From Brassica napus (lineage: Eukaryota > Streptophyta > Magnoliopsida > Brassicales > Brassicaceae), in contig NC_063439.1 in the NCBI RefSeq assembly GCF_020379485.1, forward strand, positions 13,337,683-13,401,682: 64,000 bases of DNA, given 5' to 3'. This document shows, in pieces, positions 23,176 through 32,929 of the stretch (position 1 is the first letter of the stretch; each line of letters opens with the position of its first letter). The position numbers and the translations under genes are program-made. The notes beneath the pieces are model-generated. The model saw only the letters and a program-made list of their open reading frames with translations, was not told where the DNA came from and did no database searches.

Positions 23176-24246
23176 ATGTCTCAAGGGATTTCGGGAAACG
23201 CTCGGCCTACTATCTTTAATCGCGGAACTGTCCGTGACGGATGCGGTGAGGTTGTCCAAGAGATCGAGTTCGTGGCACACTCCGTTGACCCTGCCGAGGC
23301 CAACGCATATTGGGTGGCTATGTGCAATGTGGAAGAACCGCATCCCGAGCCGTGGGTTCCCATGAGGCCTTTTTCAGAAAGAGTCGTTGGGAGGCCGAGC
23401 AGGTGTACCCTTCCGTTCCTTGGAACCGTACGCAGCTTCTGTCACGTTCCGGAAAACGTGGACTTTCGATTACCCCTCGAGGGGGAGAGGGCTGACGAGC
23501 CTCCCGAAGGCTTTTTTACTTTGTACGAAGAGCATCTGATGCGTGCTCGCCTATGGTTTCCCATTCTGAACCGTTAGGAAGTTTCGATAAGTCAGATTTC
23601 TCCCCGCGGTATAAAGCATCTTGTTGGGTTGCTAGTCTTGGGATATGAGCGAGGCATGGAGCTCACTGCTGATTATCTCGAAGCTTTCCTTACCCTGTCT
23701 CGAGTTGAGACCGATCGTCTGTATGGTTTTAGATCGCGTACTCATATGGAAGTCTTGAAGGGATTCTCTCAGGGCGGTTGTGGATGGAAGAGTTATTTTT
23801 TCTATGTTAGATTGGACCAAGCCTTGGTCGCCGTGGAGTGCCTTCCCTCGTTTAGGCGACTGTGGGGGGGGGGGGGGGTAGGAGGTAACGTGCTGAATGA
23901 TCACTCGTTGTTTTTCTTACTACCCGTTTTTTATTCCATATCTGAACTACGTCCATTTTGCAGTACACAACCACATTCCTCCTTTTCTGGAAGATTTGTG
24001 CATCGTCTGAGACCTTCTCCGTGGTGGTCCGCTGTTTTAGGGTCATTTCTCTCCCGAGAGGGTCCGTGCGGCGGTCGGGGCTCATCGATCTCGTTCCAGC
24101 TCATCAATTGATAATGATATGGGGGCTTCTTTTGAAGATACCTCCTTGCCCGCTGTCTATGCCACTGGGCAGAGTAGTGGTCAAGGGTCGCTTGACGCTG
24201 AGGATGATGGAGAGCCGACCGTAGAGGATCCTGTTTCAGGGAGGTA
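23176..24246 (+). pseudogene. B1 antisense gene, diverged and truncated
   Basis: Same position and strand as the antisense genes of B0, B2 and B3, but a distinct variant starting MSQGISGNARP. It shares the family phrases EFVAHSVDPAEANAYW, PPEGFFT and RLWFPI. A TAG at 23575-23577 follows the RLWFPI segment, and the frame then continues (HLVGLLVLGYERGMEL...). A run of 15 G (23864-23878) coincides with loss of similarity. The acidic linker, intron and coiled-coil exon 2 are absent. It is either a decayed copy or a mosaic from another B subfamily. Confidence 0.65.
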
Positions 24247-25465
24247 GTCATTGGATGGACTGATCCTTTGTGTTGATGGTTGAGTTTGATTATCGTTTAA
24301 TCTACTTTCGGCCGAGTGTGGCCTTTCGAATTTGGATTTTGCTTAGGCCAAGATGGCCGTATTTGTATTTACCGGGACTGGCTGTTGGTGGCTTTGAATC
24401 CCTTACCGCTTTACGCGGTTTTATATATATGATGAATGTTTCATTTCGAGTTTTCCTGAATAGGGTCGAAGTAAATATGAGTTGTCGTCTCATTTTTAAT
24501 TCCGATAAGACGTTCAATCTGTTAGTTCGTTCGTGATTCTCGTAAAAAATTACTTATCTTTACGATTTTCGGGAACATTGAGATGCAAACAGAGAGACAT
24601 AGTTTAGGATCTCGTATCTTTTAGATATCATGTCTTGAGATGTTCGAGACCAGAGCATTGGGTTTAGGGCAAGACCTAGGTTTACTTTCGGTTAAGGTTT
24701 GTGCGGTGACTAGCCGGCTATCGTTTTTCCTGTTGCGATTTCTTCCTGACTCGTACCGATTTAAAGTCCGCGATAGGTTCTCGGCTTATATGACTTGTAT
24801 GATACGAATCGAGCATCTTCTCAGAGTCAACTGGAAGTGCTAAACCAAAATTTTGGATTTTTGTTGTAGCGCGCTTTTGTCCTAGTGTTGGACGTTTTTG
24901 AAGATCAAAAGAGTGATCGAATTGCGTTTGTTTAAGAGGGCTAGCGTGTTCGTCTGGGCCAATCGACGAACGGGGTGTAAGGTTTTTTGGTGGTCGCGTT
25001 TGGACAATTTGTTAGTATTATCCTCGAATTTTAACTTTTGCGACGTCTCGCAGTTGTTTCGGGGATTATACGTGTATCTTTGCGTGTTTGAAAGATGATA
25101 ATTTTACGATTTTTGGGCCGGATGAGGCCGCATACAAGAGTCTTAATGTTTCCAGGCGTGTCCTGAAAGTTTTTTTGTGTTTAACTGAAGCGTAAACGTT
25201 TTTGATAAAAAGGAGCAAACGGATGAGGCCGCATACAATAATGAAGATTTTTCTAAGTGGGAGTATACGAGTATACGCACCCACTACCCCCCCCCCCCCC
25301 TTTTTAGAGAGGAGGATAGCTGAACTCGTCTTTTGACGACCTGCCTACGTACCCCTTTCGAGGATCAAGCCATCTCGTAGTTGTGTTTCATGCCGCGAGT
25401 GTTCTTACTCGGCAGTAGGCGTCGCGATGTCCGCCTTGACCATGTCGATCGTGGCTAGGTCAACG
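24247..25465 (+). other. B1 spacer between antisense gene and gag-protease
   Basis: Conserved non-coding spacer. It contains GGCCGAGTGTGGCC-like repeats (about 24308-24395), a conserved 67-codon block (24640-24843, discussed as a finding), a C14 tract (25287-25300) and the GCCTACGTACCCCTTTCGAGG phrase (about 25347). No RT, RNase H or integrase sequence is present where pol should follow protease. Confidence 0.65.
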
Positions 25466-28017
25466 CTATTTTCCGGATGTTCCTGTCGAGTTGTAGCGTG
25501 GACTTCGGACTCGTGTTGAATTTCGATCCGATGCGTTTGCGTCGGCAGACGATTTTAATTCATCTTTCCTTGGGGCATTTTTGGCCAAAGATCGATCTAT
25601 CTTCGGGTGTTTGCCGTTTGCAGTTGCAGAAGTCGTGATTTGCCTTAACTTGTGCTCTGCGAGGAAGCATATCCGCGACTGTTTTTGGCATCCCCAGATA
25701 GCCGCGACTCCGCTTGGGGTTGGGAATTTGAGACCCAGGTGGTAGGTCGATGGAACTGCCTGCATGGCGTTTAGCCATGGGGTTCCCATGATCACGTTGT
25801 AGATAGCGGGATGATCGACTACCGCGAACTCGACGATTTTCGTGATCTCCTTGGCCATGACCGGCAGCTGGATCGATCCAAGAGTCATCGATACTTCGCC
25901 TGAAAAACCCGTGAGCAGTTTTGGCGTCAGAATTACTTCTCCGAGTTTGATGCTCATCCGCTTGAGAGTGTCGCGGAAGATTACGTTGACCGTGCTTCCC
26001 GTGTCGACGAGTATCCTTCTGACTGCTAAGTCTCGTATGACGAGATCTATGACGAGCGGGTCGCAATGAGGTTGATCGATGCCTCCGGCTTCCTCTTTTG
26101 TGAAGGTGATCGAGCAATTTTGGCCATCTCGGGGAGGAGACCATGTAGGCCAATTTGCACTCGACTCTGCTTTCCGTTGATAAGCCTTGATGGCCGACAC
26201 AGTATCGCCGCAGTATTGTGATCCTCCGATGATCATATTGACTCTGCGACGATTGTTATCGTTCCTCTTGTCGTCCGGCCTCCTACCGCGTTTATCCCCA
26301 GGCTGGTTTCGTTGAGGGGATTTTTCATAGGGCGGATTTCTGTCCGTTTTTGGAGGGCGATCAGAATCGAGGATGAGATCCTTGACGCTACTTACTTCCG
26401 AGAGCTCTCCAGCGAGTAGCTTCGCGGCTAGTCTCGCTTCCAAGACTTTGCAGTTGGTCGTGGAGTGTCCTCGGGACTGGTGGAACTCGCAGAAGGTGTT
26501 TTCGTCATACCCTTGATTGCGAGTCCACGTGTTGCCCGTGGTTCGGCCTTGATCCGAATTGATCGCATAATTATGCGCCCCTTGGAGATCTTCCCCCTCG
26601 TGATGGACGTACTTGTCGTTACGAGAGTTCTTCTTTCTCCCCTTCGGATCCACGTCCTTCGAGGATGGTCTTGCCGCCTTATGTTTTTGCGATAAGACTT
26701 TAGTTTCTTCCTCAACTATGATGTAGTCCGTTGCTTTGTGGAGGGCGTCCTGGATCGTTCGCGGTTTGTCGAGAGTTATCCACTTTCTGAATTTTGACTT
26801 GTACCAGAGCGTCTTTCTCAGCGCGTCGATGGCCACTTTGTCGCTTATCCCGCTGACCCTGGACATTATCAGCTTGAACCGACTGATAAACTCGCGAAGG
26901 GGTTCGTCTTCCCTCTGGTAGAGACTCCAGAGATCAACATCGGAAGTTTCTCTGTCTATGAATACAGAGTATTGTTTGAGAAATTCCGATGCGAGCTGTC
27001 GGAAACTCCCGATGGTGTTACGACGAAGGCGTGCGAACCATTCAAGCGCTGCTCCTTCCAGGTTTTCGACGAACAGGCGGCAGTAGCCGGCATCCTTTTC
27101 GCCGTCCTTCAGTCTAGCTCTTCCCATCGCGATGGGGAAAGCCTGAAGGTGCGCTTTTGGATCGGCCATACCATCGTACTTCGGTACTTTGATTTTTCCC
27201 GGATCGGACACCCTCATGTCCGAAACGCGACTGGTAAAAGGGGTCTTCCGAGCTCCTTCCAGCAGTCGATCGATTTCGGGGGCAGCACTAGTAGCATGAT
27301 GGATTTGAGACTTTACAGCCCTCAATTCCGCCGCAGTCTTGGTGATGTAGTCGCGAAGGTCACGGATATCCGATGTCTCGTCAGTAGATTTCCGTGCCTG
27401 TCGGAGTTTACTGCGAGTGAACTCGGTTTGCCTTTCAGCCAGCTCCTCTTGTTCGTTCCAATAGGCGGTTTCCTCTTCTTCCGTCATTGGTTTTTCGAAC
27501 GGGGAGCCTTCCCGAGCAGATCGGCTCCTGGTCCTTCTCGGATGTCTGTCGACGTCCTCGTCGGTGTCGTTGGAGACATCGCTAGGATCCAGGTCAATGC
27601 GTTCGGCTTCGTTATCCTCCGAGTCCTTTGCAGGGAGCGGAAGACTTTCAGGCTTCCCCTTTTCGATGGGAGATTTCTCGCTAGGGTTTGACCAGAAAGT
27701 CGTTCCCGCGCGACTCCTGATCTGTTGAATGGGGTAGCGAAGTCGAGCCTTTTCCAGCGGATTTTGGTGGTTCCGTGGGGACGGATTGCTTGAGTCCTTG
27801 CCGTTAAGGTTTCAACCTGTTTCGTCAAGGTATTCACGAGCTTATCATGTTCTTTCGATCTTTTCTCATAGGTGGCGAACATATTTTTAAACTCCTCGAG
27901 CGTCGCGGCGTTGGCTTGTGCGTTGGCCGGGGATACGTCCGCTGCTGGAGTGTGGAGATCGGTGCCGCTGCCTCCGTTAAGAGGAGTTTGCACGTTATCC
28001 GCGTCGTTAGTTGACAT
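25466..28017 (-). pseudogene. B1 gag-protease, one frameshift
   Basis: Starts [15 protein letters not shown] (28017). The N-terminal coiled-coil and charged part is frame-shifted near 27690 by one missing T. A 673-codon open stretch (27487-25466) then holds the Retrotrans_gag domain, a CEFHxxxxGHxxxxC knuckle-like motif (near 26490), a basic region and an aspartic protease with VDTGSTVN (near 25995). It ends soon after the IWGCQKQSR segment that normally leads into RT. The Tat-like assignment rests on the gag wording, the knuckle type and the antisense gene. Confidence 0.82.
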
Positions 28018-28090
28018 ATTTGATTGAGAGTGATGTGGCTTTTGCGGGTTAGATTGATTTGTACCCCCTCCCCTCCTTCTAGCGCCAAAC
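28018..28090 (-). other. B1 leader and primer binding site
   Basis: Immediately inside the 5' LTR the - strand reads GTTTGGCGCTAGAAGG followed by a G-run. TGGCGC fits a tRNA ending ...GCGCCA, but the sequence differs from the tRNA-Asp site of family A. I cannot name the tRNA. The same site is at 35573-35594 and 52519-52540. Confidence 0.65.
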
Positions 28091-28675
28091 TGTGGGAACC
28101 GAAATTCGCACTGTCGATTTCCGTTTAAATAAGGAAACTAGGAAAACCCTAATTTCCCAGAGGACCCGGATATCTGCTAATTACCACACGTCAAGCGATT
28201 AGAACACGAGAATAACAACGATAAAGTATAAGAAATCGAAAAAGAGAGCAAAGAAGATCTTATTCCGAATTTGCGTATGAGCGTTTACAACAAGGCATAC
28301 GCCTGGGCTCGAGAGCTGTCGGCGAGATTCCTAGTTCTAGCAACCCTAAGACGGCTAAACCTAATTGAGTCGCAGCTCGAAATAACAAAAACGGAAAAAT
28401 GCCTAAATTGCTCTAAGTGCTAAGTTTGCTCTGAAAAAAATCCTTTCATGCTCCTCGCCTAGGACTCCTTATATACTAACTCCAAGGTCGGTTTACGCTT
28501 TTACTCTTCTGCCCTTAAGCCGTCATAGCATGAAAGTGGAGATATTCCATTTTTCCCGATCTTCACAATTATCTTCAAAACTTCCGTATTTATCCGCGGA
28601 AACTTGAAATTTATCCTTCCTTGTGAACCAAGCGTAAACTGTGCTGTGGTTTACGGGCTTTTGGTTAAGAAATCG
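28091..28675 (-). repeat. 5' LTR of B1, inner piece
   Basis: TGTGGGAACC start of the LTR (R/U5 and TATA region), cut at AATCG (28671-28675) by B2. It continues after B2 with a second AATCG. Comparison with 21712-22918 shows the break falls within 'aagaaatcgtagg'. Confidence 0.85.
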
Positions 28676-29799
28676 TGTGGGAACCGAAATTCGCACCGTC
28701 GATTTCCGTTTAAATAAGGAAACTAAGAAAACCCTAGTTTCCCAGAGGACCCGGATATATGTTAATTACCACACGTCAAGCAATCAGAACACGAGAATAA
28801 CAACGATAAAAATAAGAAATCGAAAAGAGAGCAAAATAGATCTTATTCCGAATCTGCGTATGAGCGTTACAACAAGGTATAAGCCTGGGCTCGAGAGCTG
28901 TCGGCGAGATTCCTAGTTCTAGCAACCCTAAGACGGCTAAACCTAATTGAGTCGCAGCTCGAAATAACAAAAACGGAAAGTTGCCTAAATCGCTCTAAGT
29001 GCTAAGTTTGCTCCGAAGAAAGTTCTTTTTTTTTCTGCTCCTCGCCTAGGACTCCTTATATACTAGCTCCAAGGTCGGTTTACGGTTTTACTCTTCTGCC
29101 CTTAAGCCGTCATAGCAAAAAAACGGAGATATTCCATTTTTCCCGATCTTCACAATTATCTTCAAAACTTCCGTATTTATCCGCGGAAACTTGACATTTA
29201 TCCTTCCTCGCGGGCCAAGCGCGAACCATGCTGTGGTTCACGGGCTTTTGGTTAGGAAAAATCGTAGGATGGGCCTCGAGTCGTGTTTTAGGTCCCTTTG
29301 GGCCGTCTTCCGACTCGACACGTTTACTACGAGTTTTCCGCGGTTTCTAATCCGCGAAGTTTGATCGATGAATTAGAATAGCGGTAAACGTAGCCAAGCT
29401 CGGTCGCTACGTAGCGACCGAGCGGGACGATCGCTCGGTCGCTACGTAGCGACCGAGCTTGGCTGAGCTCGGTCGCTACGTAGCGACCGAGCGGGACGAT
29501 CGCTCGGTCGCTACGTAGCGACCGAGCTTTGGCTCGAGCTCGGTCGCTACGTAGCGACCGAGCGGGACGATCGCTCGGTCGCTACGTAGCGACCGAGCTT
29601 GGCTGAGCTCGGTCGCTACGTAGCGACCGAGCGGGACGATCGTTTGGTTTGAATCCCAAAGAATACTTCTTCGTAGAAATAACCTCGTATAGGTTATTTT
29701 TACGAAAATTATATCCCTTCTTTTACTAACTCTTTCGGAAATACGATCTCTGAGGATTTTCGGGTGGTAATTCCGTCGTAACCGTTTTTGACCCCAACA
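28676..29799 (-). repeat. 3' LTR of B2 (1124 bp, internally deleted)
   Basis: Compared with its partner (35596-37256), it lacks about 537 bp: the U3 segment just outside the array and about 12 palindrome units. Seven palindromes remain (29398-29640). Their spacer order (short, long, short) matches the last seven units of the partner array. Confidence 0.88.
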
Positions 29800-29931
29800 G
29801 TTAGCCCCCCAGCCCGTTAGGATCATGCATGGGGGGATCCTAGCGTGCGGTTAGGCATGTTTGGCAAGTTAGGCGTGATGGATGGAATTAATATGCGAAA
29901 GTCCGAGCTTGAATAGTAAATCCTCATGTCT

Positions 29932-29937
29932 TATAAG
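29932..29937 (+). promoter_or_regulatory. TATA-like box of the B2 antisense gene
   Basis: TATAAG, about 118 bp before the antisense ATG at 30055. It is followed by GAGGTAAC and a CT-rich leader, all conserved among the B copies. It is a candidate core promoter on the strand opposite to the LTR promoter. Confidence 0.5.
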
Positions 29938-30054
29938 AAGAGAGGTAACTTGTTCCATAATTTTTTCACTTTCTTGTTTTTCTCTAAGATCTTTCAAAAA
30001 CTTTCTATCTTTCTCTCCACCCTTTTCCTCTATTCTCTTAAGAGAAGTGTAAAG

Positions 30055-31852
30055 ATGTCGAGCAAGAAAAAGATTGCGAAAAAGGGTCTTCGTCCGCGAG
30101 TCCTTACGAAGAGCTCGTCGTTCCGAAGACGGAGTTCGTGCCTCACTCGGTGCATCCTGCCGAGAACGAGGCATGGTGGGTTGCTCATTACGGCTCGTTG
30201 ATCCCTCCCAAGGAGAAGCCATTCCCGGTCCTGGTCCATCGTGGAGTCGAGGGAAAGGACGCAAGTAGGACCACTGACGAGTTTCTCGCGACGATGCGGT
30301 CGTTCTACCGCATCCCGGATGTTGTGGAGTTCCGGGTTCCCTGCCGCGGGGAATGTGCTAACAACCCCCCGGAGGGTTACTTTACTTGTTATGAGGTGTT
30401 CATAGTGCGTTGTCGCCTCTGGTTCCCCATACCCGAAATTCTCGTCCGAGTGTTGGACCGTTTTGAAGTCGCGATAAGTCAGTTGACACCCCTTGCCATT
30501 CAGCACCTTATTGGGATCTTGATCCTAAGCTATGAGCATGGCCTTTCCCTTTCCGTCGATCATTATGAAGCGCTTTTGAGGCTTCAACTTGTCAAGGATA
30601 CGGATAAGCATAGGTTTGTCCCTCGGAAATTTATGTCGGTGGTTAAGAAGTTCATTTCGAACTTCAACTCGTGGAAGAAGTTCTTTTTCTTTGTTCGTTT
30701 GGACGCTGCGTCCGTCGAAGAGAGTTGCATTCCACTGTTCCGGAGGTTGCCGAACAATCGTCCCTTCATCAATCCTCTTGCTCCGTTCCCTGAGGATATT
30801 ATCGCGGTGAGGGATCTTCTCAGGAATGGTCCCTTCTTCTGGACTTCTTTCACGCCGAGAAGGGTTCGGAAGGCGCTGAAATTTGTGCAACCTGGTCCAG
30901 CTTTGGACGCGGATACGGGAAGCGACTCCGAACCCGACGGCCAGAGTCCCGTTGAAGCTCCGACAGCCGCGCCGGAGTCGAGCTCTTGGAAGGGAAAAGA
31001 CGTCGATCTCGGCGACATAGAGTTTTCGATGGATGACTCTATGCTTCCAGGATGGGATCCGAACCTTGCTTACGGCGACGGAAGCGGTTCGAGCGAAGCC
31101 CCCATTCCGGACTTCGATGATTTCTTTGCTGGGCTGCCATCGGGTTTCGATGCTCCTCCTCCTACGAAAGAATCGGCGAGGCCGAGAGTCGTTGCGGAAG
31201 GATCTCGCATCATCAATGGGGTTAGTTTTTTTTTTGGGAATTTTTTAGTGATTATCCTATGTATGGATTTGTAACACGCCTATTGATTTTGCAGGGCCTG
31301 AGCTTGCTGGGCTCGGCCATCGAGGCGGGTCATAGAGAAGCCATGGTCTACCGTTTCAAGGCGGAGAAAGCGGAGCGGGATCTCGCCCGCGTGCAAGGCG
31401 AGATGCTGGAGCGAGAGGCACAGCTTACTCGTGATCATGCGCGGGCTGTTCGCAGATCGGAGAGGAAAGGCAAAAGAGAGATCGTCGAGGTGATGAAGAC
31501 TCGCGCATCTCAGTTCCAGGTTGAGTACGGGAATCTTAAGAATGCCTTTACCTCGGTGGGCGACTTTCGCGAGTGCCGTGGTTCGGTCGGAAGTCTTTGG
31601 AGGACGCAAGCCGACGACTATGTGTTTGAAGAGGAAATGAGCTTGATGAAGAGTGGGATGAGTGACCGTGCCCACGCTGAGGCGCTTATCCCTCCGATCG
31701 ACGAGAGGATTCAAGGGTTCTGGGATTCCATCCCGGTTTCTCCTGATACCGAGGAGGTCCCGATCGATTTTCACGGCGGTGGCGAGGAAGTGGATCGTCC
31801 TGCGGATGCGTTTGGTGCTTCGTTGTCCGGGGACTTCGACTTTGGATTATGA
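30055..31852 (+). pseudogene. B2 antisense gene, intron-containing, one frameshift
   Basis: Exon 1 starts [11 protein letters not shown] (30055). One base missing from an A-run near 30078 shifts the frame. The rest of exon 1 is open to 31220: [40 protein letters not shown], the SYEHGLSL segment, then the acidic [18 protein letters not shown] linker. The intron is 31221-31294. Exon 2 (31295-31852) is a long charged coiled coil ([20 protein letters not shown]) ending [15 protein letters not shown]. It lies between the PPT and the spacer, opposite to gag. It resembles the 'putative gypsy type transposon' family of extra proteins in Tat-like elements (recalled, not searched). No catalytic motif is visible. 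Confidence 0.78.
31221..31294 (+). other. Predicted intron (74 bp) in the B2 antisense gene
   Basis: AATGGG|GTTAGT at the 5' side and TTTTGCAG|GGC at the 3' side. It is T-rich and phase 0. Removing it joins the two open frames. B3 (48124-48196) and B0 (61623-61697) have the same ends and similar length but diverged interiors. Confidence 0.75.
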
Positions 31853-32929
31853 GGGATGGATCAGTTATCCTTGTTTTCGGCCGAATGTGGCCCTTTGAAT
31901 TTGGATTTCGTTTAGGCCACGATGGCCGTATTTGTATTTCCGGGACTGGCCGTTGGTGGCTTTGAATCCCTTGCCGCTTTACGCGGTTTATTTATATGAT
32001 AAATGTTTCGTTTCGAGTTTTTCCTGAGTAGGGTTGAAGTAAATACGAGTTGTCGTCTCGTATGTAGTTCTAATTAGACGTTCAATCTGTTGGTTCGTTC
32101 GTGATTTTCGTAAAAATTTATCTGTCTTTACGATTTTCGAGAACATTGAGATACGAACGGAGAGGCATGGTTTATGATCTCGTATCTTTTAGATATCATG
32201 CCTTGAGATGTTTGAGACCAGAGCGTTGGGTTTAGGGCAAGACCTAGGTTTACTTTCGGTTAAGGTTTGTGCGGTGACTAGCCGGCTATCGTTTTTCCTG
32301 TTGCGATTTCTTCCTGACTCGCACCGGTTTAAAGTCCGCGATATGTTCTCGGCTTATATGACTTGTATGGTACGAATCGAGCATCTTCTCAGAATCTGGA
32401 AGTGCTAAACCAAAATTTCGGATTTTTGTTGTAGCGCGCTTTTGTCCTTGTGCTGGACGTTTTTAAAGATCAAAAGAGTGATCGGATTGCGTTTGTTTAA
32501 GACGGCTGGCGTGTTCGTCGGGGCCAATCGACGAACGGGGTGTAAGGTTTTTGGTGGTCGCGTTCGGACAATTTGTTTAGCATTGTCCTCGAATTTTAAC
32601 TTTTTGCGACGTCTCGCAGTTATTTTCGAGGATTATGCGTGTTTGAAAGGTGATAATCTTTACGATTTTTGGGCCGGATGAGGCCGCAGACGAGCGTAAA
32701 CTGAAGCGTAAGCGTTTTCGATAAAAAGACAGTGTATATTGTAAAAATTTTTATGTTTCTAAAAACTCGATTACAATAATGGCGATTGTGGGAGTATACG
32801 AGTATACGCACCCACTCCCCCCCCCTTTTTAGAGAGGGGGATAGCTGAACTCGTCTTTTGACAAGCTGCCTACGTACCCCTTTCGAGGATCAAGCCATCT
32901 CGTAGTTCTGTTTCATGCCGCGAGTGTTC
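31853..32929 (+). other. B2 spacer between antisense gene and gag-protease
   Basis: Same layout as in B1: GGCCGAATGTGGCC-type repeats just after the antisense stop (31878-31965), the conserved 66-codon block (32208-32408), a C9 tract (32817-32825) and GCCTACGTACCCCTTTC (about 32868). I see no pol sequence. Confidence 0.65.

Noticed and set aside
23864..23878. 15-G run as a functional G-quadruplex in B1
   Set aside because: Found only in B1, at a break in similarity. More likely slippage, or a sequencing or assembly artefact. Noted in the B1 mosaic finding.
25842..26153. Long + and - strand frames overlapping the family-B gag-protease (for example rich in Arg/His/Ser)
   Set aside because: Shadows of the gag-protease frame. 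They repeat in each copy only because the DNA is conserved, and they have no family resemblance.
29398..29640. CRISPR-like appearance (regular palindromic repeats with spacers)
   Set aside because: Spacers are only two or three recurring sequences, the array lies in a plant LTR, and no cas gene is present.
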